A stretch of 64,000 nucleotides of DNA from Neoscytalidium dimidiatum. Lineage: Eukaryota; Ascomycota; Dothideomycetes; Botryosphaeriales; Botryosphaeriaceae. The position numbers and the translations under genes are program-made. A model generated the notes under the pieces. It ran no database searches. It saw only the letters and a program-made list of their open reading frames with translations, and was not told the DNA's origin. Shown piece by piece: positions 1 to 10,669 of the stretch. Each line of letters begins with the position of its first letter. Within the stretch, counting starts at the first letter, position 1. Where the stretch lies: contig CM074695.1 of NCBI GenBank assembly GCA_037367355.1, positions 1,302,001 to 1,366,000 of the forward strand. Direction: 5' to 3'.

Positions 1-1480
1 GGGCCATCTCCTTGCGGTGAGGGCAAATGTGGCGTAGAGCACATTGCGCGATCGCTTTCACCTGCTGGCCATATCATATCCAACGCTGCAGCTCGTACTA
101 TTGCAGCTAATACTGTTATCTCCGACAATTTTATGTCAAACCGACGAAGCTACGGTTGTTCTCTTGCGTGGCGTCCCTGTTGCTGCCGTGACGGTGGATG
201 GCTACCCTTACGTCTCACTTCCGCTTTGACTTCATGTCGCAACAACGGGCCAAACTCGGACGCGGGCCTGGGCGGGCTGAGGTCCTTTCGACTGCTAGAA
301 ACAGCCTACCTTCTACAGGAAGACCTGTTCTCCTAGCTATCATAGTGGTGCGGCTCATGGAACCAAGTTTTGCTTTCCAGTCCGCGCGACGCGCCCAAGG
401 CCTTTGTTCGCTTCGGCTGCAATGTGCAGTGTATCACCAAGCAAAGCAGATGATGACCCCATAAGGCTGAATCTGATCTCTATCATCACCCTCCAAGACT
501 AGCAGAGCCCCCATTCCGACGTTGCCCAGTGCTGCATGGCGACAGGAATGCCGCTGACAGCGCAGGCTCAAGGGCGAGCACACCTTACGAAAGCCGGCGA
601 ACGAAGCCGGCGCCAGAGCCTGACGGGGACTCGCTTCTGCCGTTGTCCCCGTCGCAAGAATAGTAGATATCACACTGACATACGTTGTCTAGAGACAGTC
701 CCTCACTTTCATCGCCGTCTCCCGAAGGCCTTCCCGCTACACCTTGGCGTCCCGAGCATTCATCGTCGAGCACACGTCGTCGCAACAAGCTCCGGAGGCG
801 GACCCACCAATTTCGTTCCAGCAATAAGCAGGGGCTGGAGAAGCTGACTGGTGGAGGCGGCGCCGGCCTTTGCGCGCGAGAGCTTGCGAGGGCTGGCGAA
901 CACGGTTTTAGCAACTTTCTAGGACAAAGACTTCCGACGAACCACTTTACGTGAAATATCTCTGAAGATAATCTATGATAATTCTGGAGGTTTGGAGGGC
1001 TTTGGACCGCTGAGGGGCAGACGGAAGAATGCCGATGGAGCGCTGGGTAGGTGGCGAGCGGAGAGCTGCGGATTGCAGGCGTACAAATGGCGGCCACACG
1101 GTGGCAGCATGGCTCAACGAACAATACGACGGAGTCAGCGCTAGCGAAATGCACCACTGCGGTCTCGGTGCATGAGTGATATGGATTGCTCCAACCTGGT
1201 TTTGCAAATTGATTTTGTGTGGACAGTCTGGTGGCGCCGTGTGGTGTGAACGTCGGCTTCGAGACGCGTGCGAATATCGAAACACCAACTTTATAACCTT
1301 CAAAGCATAATTTACTGCCCTGTTGCATTACATCAAGAGAATATTATAGCTTCGAATAAGGGATCTATTGTAACTTGTAATCTCACGGCTTATTACCTAA
1401 TTACCCGACTTAATACCGTCCACCTCTTAGATCTCGCCGCCGCTTTCCACCACCGCCGGCCGCGGGTGTGTGCCTCCACC
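1..1480. other. No supported gene; upstream region of the chromodomain gene
   Basis: Several overlapping open frames occur on both strands here, but none shows a recognisable domain, a convincing start or intron signals. The last ~200 bases are AT-rich and lead into a C-rich stretch just before the ATG at 1481, so this is most simply the promoter and 5' leader of the next gene plus unassigned sequence. Confidence 0.5.
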
Positions 1481-3610
1481 ATGTCCGACGCGTCGCGCCC
1501 CGCCAAACGCGCGCGCACCACGAAATCGCCAGCAGCAGCGCCGCCATCGCGCGCCTCCAAGGCAAGTCCACTTCACGCCCTTGACGCGCCGCCACCGCCG
1601 CGCGTTCAGCACCACTCCGACCGCCACCGAAACCGTCGCGTCCCCTCCAACCTCGCTAACCCGACCTCGCCCTCCCCTCAGGCACCGCGCTCCACCACCA
1701 CCACCATCTCCTCCTCCTCCTCCGCCGCCGCAGCCGCCGCGCCAGCGAGTCCGGCAATCAACGACGCCGACGAAGACGACCTGCCCCTCTCCTACGTCCC
1801 CCACCGCGACATCCCGCCCATCGCGCCCACGCCCCCCGCGCAATGCCCCATCCCGCACGCCCGCGCGTCCCTACTCTCGCGCCGGTACGACCTCGCCTCC
1901 GGCCAGCCGCTGTACCGCGTGCGCGTCGAGCACCTGCGGCCGCGGCGGCGACGCTCGCGGAGCGGAGGACGCGACTCGGGCTCGGCGGGGAGGAGCGGCG
2001 AGCCTCCGGCGGATGGCGCGAACGACGACTTGTTGGGAGGCGGCGGCGCGAGGGAGGAGGCAGCGCGAGGACAAGGGCGAGCGCGGGCGGACGACGGCGG
2101 CGACGACGGCGACGACGACGACGACGACGATGTGGCGCACACGGAGGACGTGGCCGTCTGGCTTGCGGACGTGCTGGCGTACGTCTCGGCGGCCGAGCTG
2201 GAGCGCTTCGAGCTCGGGCATGAGGACGATGTGGTGGTCATGGTGGACGGGGACGGCGCGGTCTTGCTTGTCAGCAAGGAGGTGCAGCAGGAGATGATGG
2301 GCTGGGGTGGTGGTGGTCCTAGGCCGGCTGCTGTGGATGGGCCTGGTGCGGGCGGTGAGCTGGCCAGGGGGAAGAGGAAGAAGCCGCCGACGCAGGCGTT
2401 TGTGGATACTTTACCACCGGCGAGGAAGAGGGGCAGGCCGAGGAAGATCAGGACGATGGAAGTTATGGGTGCGGTGGCAGATAGGAGAGGCGATACAGGC
2501 GATGAGCATATGAGGGATGAAAAAGCAGAGGAGGAGGAGTGTTTTGCAGAGGTCGTGGTGGCTGCGGACACGGGCTCTGAGTCCCAGGGCTACAGTACTT
2601 GGGTTGACCCGGCGAGCGTAAGAGGAACGGCGCCTTATGAAGAGACCGCAAGGGCCAAGAAAGCCGAGAGAGATGAGCATGCCTTCTCAGAGAACAGTTC
2701 GGAACATTTGGGATTGTGGAGAGCTGGAGCAGAGTCGGGACAACCTTCTGCTGCTAAGAGGCGTTCTAGGCGGAGCAGCAGATCACGAGCCACGAGCCAC
2801 GTTTCATCCAGAATCGACCCAGAAGAACCTCGAGCCGAGCGCGGCAGGAAGAAGAACCTTGACACGTTTACTCAGCCCGTTCCTCCCCGCGACGTCAGCG
2901 TCACGTCCACCACATCATCCCAACTCCGCGAATCTAGGTCTACCAAAGGCGCCCGGCTACGTCGCTCGTCCATCTCATTGAACGGCTCTACAGCCGAATC
3001 CTTCCACAGTGCAATCAACCAACACCGATCCACCAGCTCCACCGTAGCCATCTCTCAGTCTAGCTCTGTAGCTGCCGCCGAGAACGGCGCTACTAGCCCG
3101 CTGAACGCCTTCGGCTCGAAACAGGCGTCACAACGAAAAAGTACAAGGCGAATGTCAACATTCGTTGACCTCGAGGCCACCCCCCGTGCGTCCCAACAAA
3201 CAAAATCATCCAAGCACGCTCGGTCAGAACAGTCGGAGCACCGTAACCCCACCACAACCTCTGCACTCCACCAGTCATCCTCCATGCTTCATCCGCCCGC
3301 CGAAGGCGCCTCCTGGGAACCTGACGTTCCGGAAGAGGTAGAAGAATACGAGATAGAAGGGATCATTAGGCACAAGAGATTTGCGGGTGACACATATTAT
3401 CTGGTCAAGTGGGCGAACTGGCCAGAAGATAATGAGAGCTGGTTCACGGCGGAGGAGCTATCTGGCGCAAGAGAGGTGCTAGAAGATTATTTGAACAGTG
3501 TGAGGAGAAGGAAGTTGAAAAGCAAGGGAAAGGCGAGGAGAGTTGAGGGCGAGTTCAGTGAAGAAGAGGTTGGGGAGGATAACGAAGATGTTGATTTGGT
3601 CGGTTCATGA
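1481..3610 (+). CDS. Chromodomain protein with AT-hook (709 aa)
   Basis: This intronless frame encodes a probable chromatin-binding nuclear protein. I chose the ATG at 1481 (context CACC-ATG-TCC, followed by MSDASRPAKRARTTK) because the open frame upstream begins only with GTG and is low in coding quality. The N-terminal half is Pro/Ser/Ala-rich with a basic KRAR-type nuclear signal, then an Arg-rich and an Asp-rich acidic stretch. A canonical AT-hook core, RKRGRPRKIR, sits near residues 314-323. The C-terminus holds a chromodomain at about residues 622-680: it starts YEIEGI, has YLVKWANW and then ESWF, so the three aromatic positions expected of a methyl-lysine cage (Y, W, W) are present. 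Chromodomains bind methylated histone tails; AT-hooks bind the minor groove of AT-rich DNA. A role at AT-rich or heterochromatic DNA is inference. No chromoshadow domain is seen, so it is not a plain HP1. Confidence 0.85.
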   Translation: MSDASRPAKRARTTKSPAAAPPSRASKASPLHALDAPPPPRVQHHSDRHRNRRVPSNLANPTSPSPQAPRSTTTTISSSSSAAAAAAPASPAINDADEDDLPLSYVPHRDIPPIAPTPPAQCPIPHARASLLSRRYDLASGQPLYRVRVEHLRPRRRRSRSGGRDSGSAGRSGEPPADGANDDLLGGGGAREEAARGQGRARADDGGDDGDDDDDDDVAHTEDVAVWLADVLAYVSAAELERFELGHEDDVVVMVDGDGAVLLVSKEVQQEMMGWGGGGPRPAAVDGPGAGGELARGKRKKPPTQAFVDTLPPARKRGRPRKIRTMEVMGAVADRRGDTGDEHMRDEKAEEEECFAEVVVAADTGSESQGYSTWVDPASVRGTAPYEETARAKKAERDEHAFSENSSEHLGLWRAGAESGQPSAAKRRSRRSSRSRATSHVSSRIDPEEPRAERGRKKNLDTFTQPVPPRDVSVTSTTSSQLRESRSTKGARLRRSSISLNGSTAESFHSAINQHRSTSSTVAISQSSSVAAAENGATSPLNAFGSKQASQRKSTRRMSTFVDLEATPRASQQTKSSKHARSEQSEHRNPTTTSALHQSSSMLHPPAEGASWEPDVPEEVEEYEIEGIIRHKRFAGDTYYLVKWANWPEDNESWFTAEELSGAREVLEDYLNSVRRRKLKSKGKARRVEGEFSEEEVGEDNEDVDLVGS

Positions 3611-5173
3611 TGATGGGAGAGCCTATAGGAGGGGCGCAAGCTGCCGCAAATAAGATCTATGCGGCTGGGTTTCGGTGTTATGGGTTGTATTCTATACCTT
3701 ACTGCGGGAATTGTGGCATTTTGCTGCGTACTTCACAATACGGCGAGCAGTCAGCAGGGATAAGAAAATACGGGGAGAGAGGGAGATACGGAATTCTGAG
3801 GCATAGAGCGGGGTCCATTAGAACAGGACCGCAACCCATCGAGCAAACAGCTCGCCATAACTCACTATTTCAGTGCATGACACATTCCTCGTTGATTCAA
3901 TTCTCTGGGCGTGGAAGGGAATTGGGAAAGATGGTGCAATGCAAAGAAACGGACTCAAACACCAAGCATCTATGCCCCGAATGTGACTTCCTCGCATGCT
4001 GCGTGGTTGCTCGAGGCTTGAAGGTACACAATTAATAGCTGAACAGTTCGGACCTTAAGGATTACACGGTTTACAATGCTTGGCTTGGCCATGGGATGGT
4101 GAAGGATGATACACAGCCTCATGCTATGGTCATATGGTCAAGCATGATATTCGTTACAATACGGAGCGCAGTGACAATGCTCTTAAAGTCCCAGGCGCTC
4201 TGTTGTTAAGCCGCTTCGAGATCTAGGTAGTAAACTCTCAATTCTCGTGAGAGGTATTCACAGGTTGCATTCCTTTGAAATTACGGCTCTTAAATCCCCT
4301 CGCTTCCGATTGCTCAATGTTCTAGCCATGCAGCCGTAAGCCTAATAGTTGCCGTGATGATGACGATTCCCTTCTAACAGCATGGTAATTATATATCAAC
4401 GGTCGCTAGCTAAGACGATGGGTGGGCTTTTGAGCACCTTGAGACTTCCCCAGCTGAGCTAGTGACTTTCGAGCTCATATGAGCATTCGTAGTCACTTCC
4501 GACTACATCGTTGGCATATCAAGCACGGCCATGCGAGCTGTTATTCTTACGAGGGCTTACCCTGCACCAACTGCTGGAAAGGCAGGAAAACTTGGCTATC
4601 TTGAAGAAATCGGTGTCTGACCGCTCTAGCACATTAGGAGGCTGGTGATGAAGCCATCAGATTTGCGAGCAGTGTCCCATGATGCTGTTACTGCCTGCTG
4701 CCGGGGAGGTAGTCAGGCTCGTTATCGATCCCGATTGATTACCGGCGGAGTAAAGAGCCGCCAGAAGCCATATTCTCATTGGACAAGGCAATCACTCGGA
4801 CTCTTGTGCCGGCAGGAGGGCAGCTCCATACCTACCTGCCATCCATGGAAGTGCCTACTAGTAGCCATGACATCAGATGCCCCTCACTGAGTTACTCCCC
4901 TCACTTCCGCGCAAGACCGTCATCTGCACACCCGCCGACCATTCGAGCGAGTTTCTATCCAACCAATGCTTAAGCTTAAGCTTGCTGGCTTGGAACTCCT
5001 GTCTTCTCTTCTGTGCCTCACCATCTCGTGTCACCACCTCGGTTCACATCTAGACCTCGATCCAATACGCCGTCCGCACAGGGTAAGTACTCAAGCTCCA
5101 CAGCTTTATTAACCCAAAGCAGCTGTCGACCTATGCTCACAGCTTCAGATCTTGTCTTCAGACACAGAGAGCA
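3611..5173. other. Intergenic; contains a probable 5'-UTR intron of the next gene
   Basis: No convincing coding sequence. A GTAAGT donor at 5083-5088, a CTCAC branch-like site at about 5136-5140 and acceptors (CAG/TTCAG) between 5142 and 5162 suggest a roughly 60-80 bp intron in the untranslated leader of the gene that starts at 5174. The ATG-containing frames between 3607 and 4890 look like chance. Confidence 0.45.
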
Positions 5174-7015
5174 ATGGAGTTGCCGCCGCTGGCACTGGGA
5201 ATGCCGCAGGGCCTGCCTCTTCTGCCCGTCTATGGCCCACCGCCTGACTACATCCTTCCCGGAACGTACAACCCGCAGATCCAGCCGCCTCACTTCGAAC
5301 CGCAGCTCAACCTCGCCCCGCAACCTATTTTCGCTACACAACACCACCTGGCTCCGCCTCTCACCTACATCTCCCAACAGCCCATCTTCAACCCTCCGCC
5401 CGTTGCCAACTTTCGGGAGGTTGTCACTCCTCCACCCTCATTCAATCTACATCACAGCTTGAACGGTCCCACGTTCTGCCCTGCTCCTCTGCAACTGCCT
5501 ATCGCACCACCGTCACAGTCGTGCCGTCCGTGCCCGCCGCTGGTCAGGCCTGATCAGTTTCACTCTCACAGGCTTCCTCAACCTCACCCGTACAAGCAGC
5601 CTCATCATCACCCGTACAAGCTTGCTCAGCCCCAAACCTGCAACTCTGCAGCGAGGACTTATCAACCTCCCCCACGTACACCTCCATCCAGGCGCACACC
5701 TGGCTCCCACAGGTTGCCACCAAAGCCGACTGAACCTCGCATTCACAACCCGGCCCCCGAGCCCAAGCTACCTGCCACCTGGGCGATACCGACGTCATCT
5801 TCACAACAGTTGAGCTACACATCCGTCGGAATACCTACTCAGTCACCTAGCAACTTCACAACACCAGCAAGACCTTCGAGACCTCTTCTCTATACCACTG
5901 GAGGAAAGCTTGTCCCGCCTCAAAGCTGCACAGCAGGGCCAAGGCCAGTGCAGCCTCAGACTTACGCACAAACCCAGACATACACGCCAGCGCCCACACC
6001 TCTGAAGCGTGACTTCCAGACGAGCGGAATAAACAACTTACATCACTGTGGCTACACAACCACGCCACATAGAGCTTCTGAATTTCGGACTCTAGATCAA
6101 AGAGCGCTACAACGAGGCTCATTCTCGGATATACCACACGGACTGCCTAGCTTTCACACCCTGGAAACGAAACCTCCACACGTTCATACTTACCCAGAGA
6201 CACCTGCAAAAGGTGTGGGTGGCTATCACGACCCACAATCAAGCACTTCGCTATCTCATACTTTCCCAAGGACGCCTGGACACAACCCTCCTGCTCTGGT
6301 ACCAGTCCCCTCAGAACACAACCAATACATAGTGCCTCTGTCTCCAGTCATGCCGCCTTCCAGGAAGCGTAGGACCCGCATGGCAACTGCCAACAACCCC
6401 ATGCCGCCCCCTCCTCCCAGGCCCATCGCGCCCTGCACCAATGGTGTCTGCCACTTCCACCGCCTGCACTGCGGCCATGTCGTCAAGACTTCACTGAATA
6501 CCGCTCCGACAGTCTGCGCAACTAATTGCCAGAGCCAGCCTCAAGCTAACGCTGGCGATAGCTGGGGACCTGCGCCGTTTGCATGTCCCGTGTGCATCGC
6601 CAAGGCACTCAACATGCTGTGGAAGATGGATATCGTCAATCTGAAGAAGCAATTTCCGACCCTCTCTCTCGATGCCTATGCACTCTGGGTTCGCCAAAAC
6701 TATAACTCAGCATGGGAGATGAGGAGGCAAATCCGCATTAACCGCTGGATCCCTGGTGCGAGGGACTGTGGCCAATTGAGCGTGCGTGAGCGGAGGATGG
6801 TGCAGTGGCTGCATGGAGAAGAAAAGGCGCCCTACCAGATCGAGGAGTTTCGTCGTGTCTACGAAAGGCGCGAAGTCCACGAGAACTTCTGGGGCATGAC
6901 GTACAGGGATACGACGACGGACGATGTTGACTACGAAGCCGAACCTGGTACCGTCTACCAGAGCGTTGAGAAGCCCGGTATCCATTATCCTGCGGAGTGG
7001 TACGGTGGACCGTAA
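5174..7015 (+). CDS. Proline-rich protein with C-terminal Cys/His cluster (613 aa)
   Basis: I do not recognise the family by name. About the first 390 residues are low-complexity, rich in Pro, Gln, Thr, Tyr and His (many PPxF/Y and PQTY-like motifs), probably disordered. The C-terminal ~210 residues look folded. They open with a Cys/His cluster (PCTNGVCHFHRLHCGHVV, then VCATNC, then FACPVC) spaced like a zinc-binding module, followed by a basic helical stretch (VRQNYNSAWEMRRQIRINRW) and an acidic Tyr-rich tail. The HRLHCGHVV / C-x3-C pattern recurs in small uncharacterised Pezizomycotina proteins as I remember them, but I cannot run a search. A probable leader intron lies just upstream. No introns are needed in the coding part. 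Zinc binding is inference. Confidence 0.75.
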   Translation: MELPPLALGMPQGLPLLPVYGPPPDYILPGTYNPQIQPPHFEPQLNLAPQPIFATQHHLAPPLTYISQQPIFNPPPVANFREVVTPPPSFNLHHSLNGPTFCPAPLQLPIAPPSQSCRPCPPLVRPDQFHSHRLPQPHPYKQPHHHPYKLAQPQTCNSAARTYQPPPRTPPSRRTPGSHRLPPKPTEPRIHNPAPEPKLPATWAIPTSSSQQLSYTSVGIPTQSPSNFTTPARPSRPLLYTTGGKLVPPQSCTAGPRPVQPQTYAQTQTYTPAPTPLKRDFQTSGINNLHHCGYTTTPHRASEFRTLDQRALQRGSFSDIPHGLPSFHTLETKPPHVHTYPETPAKGVGGYHDPQSSTSLSHTFPRTPGHNPPALVPVPSEHNQYIVPLSPVMPPSRKRRTRMATANNPMPPPPPRPIAPCTNGVCHFHRLHCGHVVKTSLNTAPTVCATNCQSQPQANAGDSWGPAPFACPVCIAKALNMLWKMDIVNLKKQFPTLSLDAYALWVRQNYNSAWEMRRQIRINRWIPGARDCGQLSVRERRMVQWLHGEEKAPYQIEEFRRVYERREVHENFWGMTYRDTTTDDVDYEAEPGTVYQSVEKPGIHYPAEWYGGP

Positions 7016-9366
7016 TGGTCTGAGAAGCACTGGCGAGCTTGACCCGTGATGGATGAGGACACTGCTTTACGGATTTGCGACACGGCACTGCGGTACGACA
7101 GCATTATGCATAACGACAATACAGGCATGCACGACATGATTAAACGGTATTTGAGCTCAGGACGACTGACTGATGACGACTTGAAGCTGCGGTAGAAGGT
7201 TACAAAGGCAAGGTATCTATACGGATGGACTGATGGCATGATTCTCACAAAGGCGGTAATGGATGGCAGGCGGACTAAGATATCGATGGGCATGGCTCAC
7301 TATAATTACTTTGATGGGGACCAGCTAAGGCATGCTTTTGACGATGTGGTTTTATAAAAAGGATTGCTCATGCAGAGGGAAAACGAAAGATGGCTTTCGG
7401 GACGTGAAGAGTGCAGACTTCGAACCGTATTGTTAGGCCGTAGCATCATTCTTCAAAGAAAAAAATCTTGCTCTTGCTAATATTTGGTCCTCATGTCTGC
7501 TTCATTCCATTCTTTTTAAATCAATGCTGTGACATTCGGAAGAGAAGAATCACTAGTCAAATCAAAGAACCGTGCGCCGTTTATGATACAGAGAATGGAT
7601 ATGGAGCACGAGCTTTCGCCGTTTCGATGTCACAAATGTTACAGAATTCGTGCGCATCCTTGCGTTTTCAGCAGTCATCCAGCAATTCGCGTCAGCACAC
7701 CTCTGTACAATAAGACCCCTTGATCAGGCTATGCTTCACTATGAGGCAGGAGTCAGACACTTTCTTTCCTTGCACGCAGTCGGTGCATCCTTATCTAGAT
7801 GATCAGCTGGTGAGCGGAGAGTTGTGAAATGAATCGGAGCTTATCAAAAATCTCAGAGGCATCAGGGCAGAGAGATGAGAGACATGGCTCCATATCACAG
7901 GTTCCTGGTGCAAAAGTAACACATCATACACGAAAGCCCGTTCAGTATCTCCCAAAGCAGCGAATCATGGCATCTGATCTCGTTCTCTTCTTCGAAGTGA
8001 CACGCGTTACTAAGGGAACCGCGAAGAAGGCGCGAGAGCGGATCCTGATGCCGAGCGGGCTTTTTGGGGAGTCGCTGGTACTGTTGGTGGTGATGCATGG
8101 GCGAGTAGAGAGAAGGCAATGTGGAGCGGCGATCGTAGCTGGTGAGCTGTAGAGAGCTGTGAGAAATCACTGCTCGGCAGATGGGGCTGCATGGAGTCTG
8201 ATGGGCGCAATGGAGAGGAGGATGTGCGTAGAAATCAAAGTGGGAATGACGCCGCATATACGTTGTTCGCCGTGTTGATCGGCTTGTAAGAGATGCCGAC
8301 TGGTAAGCATGTCAAGCCTTGCTGTCAACTACAAACGTCTGACAGGAATCTCTACCTTCTTCGTGATGGAAGAAATGAGCCACTCTTTCTCATGCGTCAA
8401 GAGATGCGTGCGCTCATTCCAGGACGAACAATCAGTGCTGAAGGCCTTCGCCACTTTCTTTATATCTAGATTATGGCGGGAAGTGCAATTAATCGTACCC
8501 AAGGACTTATCCTGTAGTTGATACGGCTAGCACTTGGCAATAAACCACGATGTGTATTGAGTCTATTGATGGGCAAGACAGAGCCGTTCCACTCAGAAGA
8601 GGCCGCTGCTGATCCGGAGGAATACGAGAAACTTTTGGGGCTCTGTATTTCTAAAAGCCTCAAGGCAAACACCAAAATCAGATTATTCCTTGACATGATT
8701 CGGTAGATCTGGATTTTGCCTAGCTGCTATTGGCAATTTTGCTGCTGAATAAGCTTCAAAGCAAGGGATATGACGCAATACAACCCACAATTCTCGCTTG
8801 TCTGGCTGAAATGGTCGTCGCCCCGCGCCGGAAGCGCAATATGCAACACTTGTAAATGGTTTTTCCTGAGCAACAAGGGCGCTTATCTTCGCATGATTTT
8901 CCCGCCAAATGTGCGCAACGATCGAGATCTACGCACATATACGAGGAGAGCATGATGCTTGAGAAGCTGAAAATTTTCTCGGGAATGAGAAGAAATATAT
9001 GGAAATATCTAATATATAATCGAAGTTGTGATGTGCTGTCTTGTATTGAACCCAAAAACTTAGATAGAGCTTTCATCCTCCTCATTCCCTCGTATAACAG
9101 CCCACAGCTACAGAAAAGCCCTTTTCCATCGAGAAATGATACCCCACATGCTTCTGTGAGCAAAATAGAAAGCAGTAACAGACAACCAGAGATAGACCCA
9201 GCCACCTCTCATCATATCATAATAGCTGGAGTTCCTCAAAAGCAAGAGAAAGACCTGATCAACGCCTCAACAACGAATGTATATTTCCCGAAGACGTCCC
9301 TCTGAATTCTAGCTGTCTGTGCCGGCATCATTCGGTGTGTCGGTTCGTCATTCGTAGGTGGAACTC
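7016..9366. other. Long intergenic stretch, no gene seen
   Basis: Only short, mutually overlapping frames without domains or splice signals. Base composition is mixed, with AT-rich patches around 7300-7520 and 8940-9030. I see no RNA gene, no repeat and no transposon terminus. Confidence 0.45.
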
Positions 9367-9430
9367 CTGCGCGTGTAAGGATGTCAGCAACTGGTCAGAA
9401 AAGCGCAGAGAAGATTGGGAAGTGACTTAC
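9367..9430 (-). other. Candidate spliceosomal intron (minus strand)
   Basis: On the minus strand a GTAAGTCACT donor begins at 9430, a TGCTGAC branch site follows, and CGCGCAG ends at 9367. This is a textbook 64-bp fungal intron. Splicing it joins an ATG-AAG-AGG-AGA-AAA-C exon to a downstream exon and gives only a 45-aa frame. Immediately upstream are two pyrimidine tract plus CAG acceptor-like sites in tandem (about 9480-9520), so this could be the 3' end of a longer or noncoding minus-strand transcript. No protein family is recognised. Confidence 0.35.
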
Positions 9431-10032
9431 GTTTTCTCCTCTTCATCTCCAAGCCGGAAGAGCTAGAGCAGCAACAAAAGCTGACTCCAGCAAAACTGAA
9501 AAGCAAAAAACTGAAAAGCAGAACAAGAAAAAGAAGCAAAACGCGAGAACCCCCCACTCCCCTCCCCTTAGTTTCCCTCCGCCATCCCCCTGTTCGCCCT
9601 CTCGAAGGGCTTCCCCCTTAGCGCACACGCGCCCGCTAACGCGAGACGGTGGCGGACCCTTATTTGATTTTTTTTTTTTTCCTTGCGCCCTTCCCCCAAA
9701 GTGGATTTTGCTTGCTCCCCTTCCCCAGAGCGGATTTTTGCTTTTTGCCTTCCCTGTAGTGATCTTTTCCCCTCCGCCTCCTCCAGAAGAGTGACAATTC
9801 CGTCGAGCTCCTCCGCCAGAGTGAACCCGTCACGAGTTTCTTATGTCCGCCGTCTCGAATTCCCTCCCAGAGGCCTCAGCCCAATCGTCCCCAGTCTATC
9901 TACTGTGACGGCGCCACGGCACGGTCCGTGGTCTTACTCCGTCCCGCACAGGCTGCCAAAGCGCTTTTGATGTTGGCGTCGTGCGGATGGTGGATTTCTT
10001 CCACTTATGGCTCGGCGTATGACCATGCCGGC

Positions 10033-10190
10033 CTTTTTTTGTTTTTTTTTTGTTTTTTTGTTCTTTTTTTGTTGTTTTTTGGATTGTTTTTTTTTGGGTT
10101 GTTTTTTTTTCGGTTTTGTGGTTTTCCGGTTTTTTTGTGGTTTGTGGTTTTCTTGTTTTTGTTTTTTTTTTTTGGCTTTTCGTTCTTTTT
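10033..10190. repeat. T-rich simple tract with interspersed G (A-rich on minus)
   Basis: About 150 bases consist almost only of T runs (up to 10-13) broken by single G or GG/CGG. Read on the minus strand it is an A-rich tract that follows the hairpin array. It explains the Phe-rich and Lys-rich open frames here, which I do not consider genes. Confidence 0.85.
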
Positions 10191-10669
10191 ATGTCTTTCC
10201 TTTTATCTCCCCTCACTCGTCTTGTGTACGTGTGAGTCGGCGAGTCCGTGATAATACGCGTCCTTTTTCCCTCACGCCGAGAGCCTCTTTAGTGCCCCCA
10301 TCCATTCTGTATCCTTCGCTTTGTACCTGAGTAGTTTTTGAAAATGAGACCGCAGTGCTCCGTACTGCATCGTAGTGATCGTGAATCGTCCGTGTGTGTT
10401 TTTGCTCCGTCCGACGAGAAACGTCGAACTCCGACGTGCCGCTGGCATTCTGCTCGATTCGTTGGTGCCCCGGCAACGATATCGAGATCCTCCGCATGAG
10501 TTTTTGTGTGGACAAAACGGTCCGAGTGATGGCGCCAGCTCCCTACCTGAGCTGTCGATGAGATGCCTGTCCCGTGATGTGTGGAGACGGCGAGCGAGAG
10601 CGCGGTCTCTGTGAGAGAAAGCCCGAGCGAGCTGAGACGGCTGACGCGATGGTTTGTATGTGTTTGTGT

